Part shown: in pieces, positions 16,504 through 23,784 of the stretch | Numbering within the stretch: position 1 is the stretch's first letter | How the letters are laid out: the number at the start of each line of letters is the position of its first letter | Origin: Methanobrevibacter sp. | GTDB lineage: Archaea > Methanobacteriota > Methanobacteria > Methanobacteriales > Methanobacteriaceae | Direction of reading: 5' to 3' | Length of the DNA: 26,652 bases | Assembly: GCA_016838945.1 (NCBI GenBank) | Contig: JADLKP010000006.1 | Span: 1-26,652, forward strand | The notes under the pieces: generated by a model | The model's input: only the letters and a program-made list of their open reading frames with translations | Told to the model about the DNA's origin: nothing | The model's database searches: none | Translations under genes and position numbers: made by a program

Positions 16504-16605
16504 TAAATCCCTCTGTAATCTTATAATTCAAAGCATATCTTAATAATATTGAGTATATATTTTAATAAGTATAAATTTATTTATTTTCCAAATCATCACA
16601 TAACA

Positions 16606-17943
16606 TTAATTTAAACCATTTAACAAATCTGCGAATTTCTTTGCCATATTCCCCATTGAATAATCATCAATATTGATGTCTGAATTGAATTCGATTTTTC
16701 CCTTTTCCAAAAATTCATTATATAATTTCAATAGGACTTCCTTAGTTGATTCCAAATCAGAAACATGATATCCTACTTTTGTCTCTTCAATGAGATCCTT
16801 TAGTGAACCTTCCTTGTGTCCAATTGATAAAACAGGTTTTTTAAGTGCAAAATATTCATAAATCTTTCCTGGAATAAACATCTTTTCCTTTTCATCATCC
16901 CAAGAGATAAGCAATAGCACATCACTTTCCAACTGTTTTTTCAATACGTCTTCATGGGATATTTTGCCTCCGATATCAACAATATCCAAAAGGCCATATT
17001 TTTCAGCTATCTCTTTTAAATTAGTGCTGTCTCCATAGAATTCTATGGAAATATTAGATGAATCCAATTTGTTTTCATCTTCCAATTGACGAATTGCATT
17101 GAATAAATATGAAGGGTCTCTCTTTCCGCCATACAATGAACCTGCATATATGAATTTTAATTTATCATGAGAATTGATCAAATAATCAGAATCTTCTACC
17201 ATAAATTCATCTAAATAGCTTAAATCATCCTCATCATAACCAGACAATATCGGAACTATTCTATTGTTAGGGTGTAATGTAGCTAAAGTATCTGCTGCCA
17301 AATCAGTTGTGGTTGTTAAAACATCCGCGTTTTCAAATGTTTTCAATTCCAGTCTCCTTTCAAAGTATTCCCTTATGAAAGTATGTGAAACATAAGGATT
17401 CATATTCCAAAGGTCCCTCAAATCCGCTATCCAAAAGAGATCATACTTATCCTTTAAATCCTTTGCAATGGTATGGCAGGTTATAGGCCATGAGGAACTT
17501 ATAATAGCTTCAATCTCCTCTTCTTCAATAATCCTTGAAGCCGCTTCAAATGCAGATCCATGCCAATATTTCATGCCATCAGGATAGGCAAATACTTCAC
17601 CTGCCAATGAAATGGCTTTTGAAGCAATAGGATTCGAATAGGAAGTGGAATCCTTTAATTTATCCGCTTCATGTTCTTTCAAATCATCTGATTTGATTTC
17701 ATTGGAATTCTTTGGCTTGCCCTTGAACTTATTTGAAAAATGAGAAAACATATCCTCATACTCTGTGTAGATGATTCTGCAATCCATATCAGCATTTTCT
17801 TTAGGAATAAAACCTAAATCAGGAACTATGACAACAGGATTCCATCCATATTGAGGCAAATGCTTTGCCAATGCCCTTAATCTTTTAGAAGCGATTTCAT
17901 TTACTTGGTTAAAATAAAATGCCATTAAAATTACTTTCCTCAT
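16606..17943 (-). CDS. GT4-like glycosyltransferase
   Basis: A 445-residue GT-B protein. The N-terminus MRKVILMAFYFN..NEIASKRLRALAKHLP is typical of a GT4-like subgroup in which the acceptor domain is extended (residues 70-120 form a charged insertion). Later come IISSSWPITCHTIAKDLK, the WIADLRDLW motif of this subgroup, KLKFIYAGSLYGGKRDP at the start of the donor domain, and the donor-site FIPGKIYEYFALKKPVLSI. No signal peptide or TM. Its promoter faces away from inositol-1-phosphate synthase, with a TATA box at 17981-17990 and an AAGGTA element before the ATG. A role in surface-glycan or glycolipid assembly is inferred from fold and neighbours only. Confidence 0.83.
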   Translation of the reverse strand: MRKVILMAFYFNQVNEIASKRLRALAKHLPQYGWNPVVIVPDLGFIPKENADMDCRIIYTEYEDMFSHFSNKFKGKPKNSNEIKSDDLKEHEADKLKDSTSYSNPIASKAISLAGEVFAYPDGMKYWHGSAFEAASRIIEEEEIEAIISSSWPITCHTIAKDLKDKYDLFWIADLRDLWNMNPYVSHTFIREYFERRLELKTFENADVLTTTTDLAADTLATLHPNNRIVPILSGYDEDDLSYLDEFMVEDSDYLINSHDKLKFIYAGSLYGGKRDPSYLFNAIRQLEDENKLDSSNISIEFYGDSTNLKEIAEKYGLLDIVDIGGKISHEDVLKKQLESDVLLLISWDDEKEKMFIPGKIYEYFALKKPVLSIGHKEGSLKDLIEETKVGYHVSDLESTKEVLLKLYNEFLEKGKIEFNSDINIDDYSMGNMAKKFADLLNGLN

Positions 17944-17980
17944 TTAAGTACCTTACCCATTTATCTATTTTTTAAAAACA

Positions 17981-17990
17981 TTTATATAAA
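17981..17990. promoter_or_regulatory. Self-complementary TATA box in a divergent promoter region
   Basis: TTTATATAAA reads the same on both strands. On the - strand it lies about 40 bp before the GT4-like ATG at 17943, giving a short leader that still includes the AAGGTA element. It is too far (127 bp) to be the only promoter of the + strand gene at 18117. Confidence 0.5.
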
Positions 17991-18116
17991 CTAATTAAAA
18001 TATATTAAAATAACATAATTTATAGTTATTCAATAAAGTTTAAATAAATTTACGAATATATTATCATAATAGGATAAATAAATTAAAAATTATAATTTGT
18101 ATATACTGGTGAAAAA

Positions 18117-19211
18117 ATGAGTAAAATTAAAATCGCAATCGTGGGAATTGGAAACTGTGCAAGTTCACTTATACAAGGAATTCATTATTACAAAGATAAA
18201 GATCCTAAAGATGCAATCGGCCTTATGCACTGGAAAATAGGAGAATGGAATCCGACAGACATTGAAGTTGTTGCTGCTTTTGACATAGATGCAAGGAAAG
18301 TTGGAAAGACTGTTGATGAAGCTATCTTTGCAAAGCCAAACTGCACCACAGTATTCCAAGAAGACATACCAAAAAGTGATGTGATTGTTCAAATGGGACC
18401 TGTTCTCGATGGTGTCAGTGAACATATGGCGGAGTTCGAAGAAGATTATACTTTTATAGTAGCTGATGAAGAACCAGCAGATGTTGTTGAAGTCTTAAAA
18501 GAAAGTGGGGCTGAAATATTACTCAGTTATTTACCAGTAGGTTCTGAAGAAGCTGCAAGATTCTATGCACAATGTGCATTAGATGCAGATATTGCTTATA
18601 TCAATTGTATGCCAGTATTTATCGTAAGTGATCCGGAGTGGGATGCTAAGTTCAGAGAAAAAGGACTTCCTGCAGTTGGTGACGACATTAAAGCACAAAT
18701 CGGTGCAACAATTACTCACAGAACTTTAAGTAACTTATTTAAAGAAAGAGGAGTTAAATTAGTACACACCTACCAAATCAATACTGGTGGAAATACTGAC
18801 TTCTTGAACATGTTAAACAGAAAACGTTTAGACTCTAAAAAAGAATCTAAAACCGAAGCTGTTCAATCAGTACTTGCAGAAAGAATGGATCCTCATGACA
18901 TCCACATTGGTCCAAGTGATTACGTACCATGGCAAAAAGACAACAAAATCTGTTTCTTACGAATGGAAGGGAAAACCTTTGGTGACGTACCAATGGACAT
19001 TGAACTAAGATTAAGTGTTGAAGATTCTCCAAACTCTGCAGGATGTGTAATTGATGCAATCCGTTGCTGTAAATTAGGACTCGAAAGAGGAATTGGCGGA
19101 CAACTCACTTCCATTTCATCCTATGTTATGAAACACCCTCCAATCCAATTTACAGATGATGAAGCTGCAGCAAATGTTGAAGCATTCATCAACGGAGAAT
19201 TAGAACGTTAA
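18117..19211 (+). CDS. ino1: Inositol-3-phosphate synthase (myo-inositol-1-phosphate synthase)
   Basis: A 364-residue NAD-dependent cyclase that turns glucose-6-phosphate into inositol phosphate. The Rossmann motif IVGIGNCASSLIQGI lies at residues 8-22. Further family marks are IGLMHWKIGEW, VVAAFDIDARKVG, LLSYLPVGSE, INCMPVFI and the QIGATITHRTL..LF segment, followed by NTGGNTDFLNM and LDSKKESKTEAVQS, which carry the active-site Lys and Asp residues. Length fits the archaeal type, which is shorter than eukaryotic Ino1. The product feeds archaetidylinositol phosphate synthesis, a natural partner of the DGGGP synthase 1.6 kb away. A perfect GGTGA (18108-18112) precedes the ATG. It is transcribed alone, with a terminator hairpin at its stop codon. 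Confidence 0.95.
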   Translation: MSKIKIAIVGIGNCASSLIQGIHYYKDKDPKDAIGLMHWKIGEWNPTDIEVVAAFDIDARKVGKTVDEAIFAKPNCTTVFQEDIPKSDVIVQMGPVLDGVSEHMAEFEEDYTFIVADEEPADVVEVLKESGAEILLSYLPVGSEEAARFYAQCALDADIAYINCMPVFIVSDPEWDAKFREKGLPAVGDDIKAQIGATITHRTLSNLFKERGVKLVHTYQINTGGNTDFLNMLNRKRLDSKKESKTEAVQSVLAERMDPHDIHIGPSDYVPWQKDNKICFLRMEGKTFGDVPMDIELRLSVEDSPNSAGCVIDAIRCCKLGLERGIGGQLTSISSYVMKHPPIQFTDDEAAANVEAFINGELER

Positions 19212-19226
19212 GAATTAATTTCTTAA
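19208..19226 (+). terminator. Terminator hairpin overlapping the ino1 stop codon
   Basis: TTAAGAA (19208-19214, containing the TAA stop) pairs with TTCTTAA (19220-19226) around a 5-nt loop. Long T-rich tracts follow from 19227 to about 19257. Confidence 0.65.
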
Positions 19227-19274
19227 CCTTTACTTTTTTTATTTTTTTTACTTATTTTACTTAGACTATTCTAC

Positions 19275-19326
19275 TTTAAACTATCATAATTTAAACTATC
19301 ATAATTTAAACTATCATAATTTAAAC
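19275..19326. repeat. 15-bp tandem repeat after ino1
   Basis: Three exact copies of TTTAAACTATCATAA (19275-19289, 19290-19304, 19305-19319) and a 7-bp partial fourth copy (19320-19326). Confidence 0.9.
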
Positions 19327-19538
19327 AATTCTATTTTTAACTTATGTTACTTCTTTTACTATTTTACTTCATTAAAAACAAACTATTATTACCAAACTAT
19401 TTAAATTTCAAATTCTCATCATCCCCCATTTTTAAAAAATAATAACCCACAAAAAGATTAGTTAAAAATAGATAAGTATTATTAGTAGTTATAACAATAA
19501 ATAATAATATAATGTCAAATAATCTTATGTGATTAAAT

Positions 19539-19558
19539 AAATGATTCTTAAATCATTT
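19539..19558. promoter_or_regulatory. Inverted repeat upstream of pycB (possible operator)
   Basis: AAATGAT and ATCATTT, 7-bp arms 6 bp apart, centred about 63 bp before the pycB ATG. The position suits a dimeric regulator near the promoter. No regulator can be named from sequence. Confidence 0.35.
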
Positions 19559-19611
19559 TACAAAAATTGAATGAATTAATATAATATTTATAATTATAGT
19601 GAGGTGTAAAG

Positions 19612-21342
19612 ATGAAAGTAAAAATTACTGAAACCGCATTCAGAGATGCCCACCAATCCCTCTTAGCAACCAGAATGAGAACAAGAGATATGGTTCCTAT
19701 TATAGAAGAGATGGATAAGGTCGGATATCATGCTATCGAAGCATGGGGTGGAGCTACCTTTGATACATGTATTAGATACTTAAACGAAGATCCATGGGAA
19801 AGATTAAGAATATTGAAAGAAAACTTTACTGAAACCCCATTACAAATGCTTCTCAGAGGCCAAAACCTACTCGGATACAAACATTATGCTGATGACATTG
19901 TAACTAAATTCGTAGAGAAATCATATGAAAACGGTATCGACATATTTAGAATTTTCGATGCAATGAATGATATAAGAAATATGGAACAATCCATTAAAGT
20001 AGCTAAAGCACAAGGAGCTCATGTTCAGGGAACCATCAGCTATACCATCAGCCCTGTTCACACTATAGACAAATTCGTAGAATTTGCAAAAGAACTTGAA
20101 GCATTGGAATGTGACTCAATAGCTATTAAGGATATGGCTGGTTTAATCAGCCCATCAATCGTATTTGAATTAGTTACAAGATTAAAAGAAGAAACTGACT
20201 TGCTTGTAAACTTACATTCACACTGTACCAGCGGTATGACTCCTATCAGTTATTATGCTGCATGTCAAGCAGGTGTTGACATTTTAGACACTGCTATTTC
20301 TCCTATCGCTTGGGGTACTTCACAACCTCCAACAGAAAGTATTGTAGCATCATTACAGGGTACTGAATATGACACTGGCCTTGATTTGAAAACCTTAAAT
20401 CAAATCAAGAAATACTTTGAAACCCTTAGAGAAAAATACGATGGATACATTGATCCAATCAGTGAAAGAATCGACACTGATGTATTGATGTACCAAATTC
20501 CTGGCGGAATGCTCTCTAACTTGATTTCACAGTTAAAACAACAAAATGCATTGGACAGATATCAAGATGTATTGGAAGAAATGCCTCGTGTAAGAGAAGA
20601 CATGGGATACCCGCCTCTTGTAACTCCAACCAGCCAAATTGTTGGTATTCAAGCTGTAATGAATGTCATTAATGGAGAAAGATACAAAATCGTATCAAAT
20701 GAAGTTAAAGATTATATGAAAGGTTTCTATGGACGTTCTCCAGCACCTGTAAACAAGGAAATCGCTAAGAAGATCATTGGTGATGAAGAACCTATTACCT
20801 GCAGACCAGCAGACTTGATAGAACCTGAATATGAAAACTTCAAGAAAGAAGGAGAAGAGTTAGGAATAATCAAAAAAGAAGAAGATGTTCTTACTCTCGC
20901 AATGTTACCTCCAGTTGCAAAACAATTCCTTAATGGAGAGCTTGAAGAGGAAGAGTTCCCAACCAAAAAATATGCTGCTGATGATGGAGAACATGACCTT
21001 GGAGCTATCCCAACCGAATACTCTGTGGAAGTTGATGGAGATGTCTTTGACGTTAAAATTATGCCTACAGGATATTTAAAAATCGAAGAGGATAAGGCTG
21101 GAAACATTGGACCAATACCTGGTGCACTTACTGCATCCATGCAAGGTATGGTTCTTAAGATCAAAGTCAACACTGGAGATAAAGTCCAAAAAGGTACTGT
21201 AGTAGCAGTTCTTGAAGCCATGAAAATGGAAAACGATATCTACGCTGAAGAGGAAGGTATTGTTGAACAAATCTTCGTAGAAGAGGGAGACACTGTTAAT
21301 GCAGGAGACAACTTAATGTTGATTAAACCTTTAGACGAATAA
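19612..21342 (+). CDS. pycB: Pyruvate carboxylase subunit B (biotin carboxyl carrier subunit)
   Basis: A 576-residue protein with two parts. Residues 1 to about 300 form the carboxyltransferase TIM barrel: TETAFRDAHQSLLATRMRT at the start, IFRIFDAMND, the Lys of AIKDMAGL (K173, carbamylated in relatives) and the metal-binding H202-S-H204. The conserved PGGML..L segment and a linker domain follow. Residues about 500-576 are the biotinyl domain, with biotin on K538 in EAMKME. In methanogens this subunit works with PycA (biotin carboxylase) to make oxaloacetate from pyruvate, bicarbonate and ATP. The same fold occurs in the Na+-pumping oxaloacetate decarboxylase alpha subunit, but no membrane beta subunit is present here. 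pycA and biotin ligase are not adjacent either, so the two-subunit enzyme would be assembled from separate loci. GAGGTG lies 5 bp before the ATG. Confidence 0.92.
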   Translation: MKVKITETAFRDAHQSLLATRMRTRDMVPIIEEMDKVGYHAIEAWGGATFDTCIRYLNEDPWERLRILKENFTETPLQMLLRGQNLLGYKHYADDIVTKFVEKSYENGIDIFRIFDAMNDIRNMEQSIKVAKAQGAHVQGTISYTISPVHTIDKFVEFAKELEALECDSIAIKDMAGLISPSIVFELVTRLKEETDLLVNLHSHCTSGMTPISYYAACQAGVDILDTAISPIAWGTSQPPTESIVASLQGTEYDTGLDLKTLNQIKKYFETLREKYDGYIDPISERIDTDVLMYQIPGGMLSNLISQLKQQNALDRYQDVLEEMPRVREDMGYPPLVTPTSQIVGIQAVMNVINGERYKIVSNEVKDYMKGFYGRSPAPVNKEIAKKIIGDEEPITCRPADLIEPEYENFKKEGEELGIIKKEEDVLTLAMLPPVAKQFLNGELEEEEFPTKKYAADDGEHDLGAIPTEYSVEVDGDVFDVKIMPTGYLKIEEDKAGNIGPIPGALTASMQGMVLKIKVNTGDKVQKGTVVAVLEAMKMENDIYAEEEGIVEQIFVEEGDTVNAGDNLMLIKPLDE

Positions 21343-21359
21343 TGGTAATTTTACCATTA
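21340..21359 (+). terminator. Terminator hairpin beginning at the pycB stop codon
   Basis: TAATGGTAA (21340-21348) pairs perfectly with TTACCATTA (21351-21359) across a 2-nt gap; the first three bases are the stop codon. T-rich sequence follows to 21375. Confidence 0.65.
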
Positions 21360-21375
21360 TTTCCTTTATTTTTTT

Positions 21376-21393
21376 AAGAGATTTCTATCTCTT
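21376..21393 (+). terminator. Second hairpin after pycB
   Basis: AAGAGAT and ATCTCTT arms with a 4-nt loop, directly after the T-run of the first hairpin; probably a back-up terminator. Confidence 0.45.
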
Positions 21394-21513
21394 TACACCT
21401 TATTTTACATTAAAAAAAACTTTTTTTAAAATTAGATTATTGAAAATAAGAGATATTACTGTTTTTATAATTATTCGCATATAATAAAACTATTATTGGG
21501 CTATAAAAAAAGA

Positions 21514-21529
21514 GGCATTAACCGTTGCC
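21514..21529 (-). terminator. Short GC hairpin plus T7 at the end of the unknown two-TM gene
   Basis: On the - strand GGCA/TGCC pair with the stop codon in the loop, and TCTTTTTTT follows at once. The stem is only 4 bp, but the U-tract is clear. Confidence 0.5.
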
Positions 21530-22126
21530 AATACCTAAAAAGAAATAATCATAAGTGTTATCTAAAGTCTCAGGAGACATCCATGGATAAGTTTTAGCTA
21601 AATATCCCTTGATTTCATCACTGCGAGTGATTACGTCCGCCTTATTGGCATATTTTTGAGATCTGAAATAATCATTCAAGTCATCACTGATTTCACGAGA
21701 TTCCTCATATAAATGCATCAAATGAGCGGGAGGAACATTGGGTATTGTTTCATGAAGGATATCCACCGGAATCAAATCAAAATGATTGACAATTGCAAAA
21801 TTAAAGATTACATTTAGCAACAAGTCCTTTGAATTAAGAACAACACGTTTTGGAATGTTATTTGCTTGCTCTTCAGTGATTACTCCATCTTTTAAAGCCC
21901 TATCCACATCTGTTTCAACAACTATCTGAAAAGACCTATTGTATTTTCCATGTCTTAATCTGATAGCAAATACCAACATGCAAACTACAGCTAAAACAGC
22001 TAATGCTAAAGATACTGCAGTTACCATCTCTGATTTTAGATTGAATTCATTATAAAACCAAATGATAAGTGCTAAAAGGATAAGAAATCTTGATAGAAAC
22101 ACTAAATTAAATCTCGGGATTTTCAT
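21518..22126 (-). CDS. Conserved-looking two-TM protein of unknown function
   Basis: A 202-residue protein I do not recognise. Residues about 8-26 and 34-56 are hydrophobic helices separated by a short loop (NEFNLKSEM). The rest (about 60-202) is soluble and looks all-helical, with VETDVDRALKDGVITEEQANNIP, where a short helix-turn resembles SHOCT-like 'G.ITEEE' elements; LLNVIFNFAIVNHFDLIPVDIL; and acidic DDLNDYF. The soluble part would face the cytoplasm by the positive-inside rule (RLRHGKYNR after TM2). It lies 127 bp downstream of larC on the same strand; whether they share a transcript is unclear, since a GTGA element and AT-rich spacer could be its own promoter. Confidence 0.6.
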   Translation of the reverse strand: MKIPRFNLVFLSRFLILLALIIWFYNEFNLKSEMVTAVSLALAVLAVVCMLVFAIRLRHGKYNRSFQIVVETDVDRALKDGVITEEQANNIPKRVVLNSKDLLLNVIFNFAIVNHFDLIPVDILHETIPNVPPAHLMHLYEESREISDDLNDYFRSQKYANKADVITRSDEIKGYLAKTYPWMSPETLDNTYDYFFLGIGNG

Positions 22127-22253
22127 AATTTCACATAATATAATAATTACTTTGTCCTATTTAAATTTTTCAATATTAAAAATAAAATAAAATAAAATAT
22201 TAGAACAAATAAATTAAAATTTAAAAAATTAAAATTTAATTAATTATTAAGAG

Positions 22254-23528
22254 TTACTCCCTATTATTTTCTAAAAAGTCACGAATCATTGTATTTGCAA
22301 CATCCCTTATTTCCACTAAAGGAATGTCCTGCTCTACAGAAATTCTACGCAAATCCTCATATTCAGGCCTATGGGAAATTATTTCATCACCAATCAATCC
22401 TATCTTAAAGTTTATTGTGTAAACATGATTGCCTACATTGATGTCCAAAGGAACAAATTGTCTTTCTGCAACTCCCCTATGAGTGTTTTCAGAGATTCTG
22501 ATTCCTAAGGTACCGGTTTCCTTAAATAGAATGTTGACTAGATGGTCTACTAATGCTGGCTTTGAAATGATCTTTATCAAATGTCCTGGCCTATTTTTCT
22601 TCATGGTGATTGGAGCCATTGACACATCTGATGCCCCTTCAATCATTAAGAGATCAAATAGGAAACCTAATTCCTCACCGGACATATGGTCGATGTTGGT
22701 TTCAATAACACAGATTCTATGCTTTTCATTGGTTTCCTTTGATTTTATAACCCTTAATATATTCGGGAAATCAAAGTCTTTAGAACCGCAACCATAAGCC
22801 ACCGCTTCAGGAGACATCATAGGAGCAAATTCAAGGAATTCATCACAGAATTCCATATATAAAGCACAACCTGTAGGGGTTGCAAGCTCAGTGTTTACAG
22901 GGCCTCCAACACATTTGGCTTCGCCTTTTGAGAAATCCTTAAACTCCTCATCATCGAGTCCTTTGAGGATATCAATAGTTGCAGGTGCAGGAACTGGAAT
23001 TCTGCCATGGGCAGTTTCAACAACACCTCCTCCAACTGCAATAGGAAGGCCGACAACCTTATCCTTATCCATACCTAAATCATAGTATGCACAAATTGAA
23101 CCTAAAACATCCGCTACTGCATCTGCTGCACCTACTTCATGGAAATGAACCTCATCCAATGTTTTTCCATGAACTCGTGATTCGGAAATGGCAATTCTCT
23201 TAAAAACGGATTTTGCCTTTTCAACCATATCATCAGTTAAATTTTCAATATCTGAAAATTTCAATAGGTCAATCTTTTCCATAAAATCTGAATAATGAAT
23301 ATGATGATTATTTTCATGTTCTTCATTGATTGTCTTTACATTACAGAAGGTTGCATCAATGCCCGCCTTATTGACTTTGCTTAATGAGACTTCCACCTCA
23401 CCAAAATCAAATGCGACATCTTCCATAAGATTTTTGACTTTTTCCCCATCAGCTCCTAAATCCACAAGAGCTCCTATAATCATATTCCCAGAAATTCCGG
23501 CTGTCTGAGAATCAATAATATAAACCAT
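22254..23528 (-). CDS. larC: LarC-family nickel-pincer cofactor protein
   Basis: A 424-residue protein of the LarC/TIGR00299 family. In Lactobacillus, LarC is a CTP-dependent cyclometallase that inserts nickel into the pincer nucleotide of lactate racemase (LarA). Family marks are the N-terminal DSQTAGISGNM (more often SGDM in bacteria, so one Asp is Asn here), a His-rich stretch EHENNHHIHYSDF, EVHFHEVGAADAVADVLG, and GGPVNTELATPTGCAL; the C-terminal half carries IETNIDHMSGEELGF and the SMAPITMKKNRPGHLI segment. It is one intact ORF, unlike Lactobacillus larC, which is read through a frameshift. LarA, LarB and LarE are not in this window, so the client enzyme is unknown. An AGGGA element precedes the ATG. 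The family is clear; the role in a methanogen is not. Confidence 0.88.
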   Translation of the reverse strand: MVYIIDSQTAGISGNMIIGALVDLGADGEKVKNLMEDVAFDFGEVEVSLSKVNKAGIDATFCNVKTINEEHENNHHIHYSDFMEKIDLLKFSDIENLTDDMVEKAKSVFKRIAISESRVHGKTLDEVHFHEVGAADAVADVLGSICAYYDLGMDKDKVVGLPIAVGGGVVETAHGRIPVPAPATIDILKGLDDEEFKDFSKGEAKCVGGPVNTELATPTGCALYMEFCDEFLEFAPMMSPEAVAYGCGSKDFDFPNILRVIKSKETNEKHRICVIETNIDHMSGEELGFLFDLLMIEGASDVSMAPITMKKNRPGHLIKIISKPALVDHLVNILFKETGTLGIRISENTHRGVAERQFVPLDINVGNHVYTINFKIGLIGDEIISHRPEYEDLRRISVEQDIPLVEIRDVANTMIRDFLENNRE

Positions 23529-23642
23529 AAAATTACTTCCCTAAGTTTAACTGAACAATTTATTTTATTTAATAATCTATAAAATAATATTTATAATTAC
23601 AATTAAATAATATTTGTTATAAAAATATATTTATTAAAATGA

Positions 23643-23730
23643 TTTTAAAATAGTTTTAAAAACTTATCAAATATTTTTAAAATAGTTTTAATAACTTATT
23701 AAAATATTTTTGAAATAGTTTTACTGATTT
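23643..23730. repeat. 32-33 bp direct repeats between larC and the CbiS-like gene
   Basis: Copy 1 (23643-23674) and copy 2 (23675-23707) both open with TTTTAAAATAGTTTTAA and share an AACTTAT segment; copy 3 (from 23708) keeps AAATAGTTTTA. The spacings of the TAGTTTTA core are 32 and 33 bp. The array lies in the divergent promoter region. Confidence 0.7.
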
Positions 23731-23784
23731 AATTAAGAATAATTTCAAATTATAATGGAATAGCGATTTAAAAGAGGAATTTAA

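Larger units (their letters stand above)
19227..19611. other. AT-rich intergenic region between ino1 and pycB
   Basis: About 385 bp without an ORF or a recognisable RNA. It holds the T-rich tail of the ino1 terminator, the 15-bp direct repeat (19275-19326), a bland AT-rich stretch, a 7-bp inverted repeat (19539-19558), and the GAGGTG ribosome-binding site of pycB (19601-19606). A TATA-like TTTATAATT near 19588 is too close to the ATG for a leader that keeps this site, so the true pycB promoter is probably further upstream and not clearly visible. Confidence 0.6.

Noticed and set aside
19275..19326. Short direct repeats here and at 4311, 23643 and 25938 considered as CRISPR arrays
   Set aside because: They are contiguous or nearly so, without unique spacers of regular size, and no cas genes are present.
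19588..19596. TTTATAATT as the pycB TATA box
   Set aside because: It ends 15-16 bp before the ATG, so transcription would begin at or past the start codon and lose the GAGGTG ribosome-binding site.
23529..23784. Possible cobalamin riboswitch upstream of the CbiS-like gene
   Set aside because: The spacer is almost pure A/T with simple direct repeats. The GC-rich B12-box and stem structure are absent.
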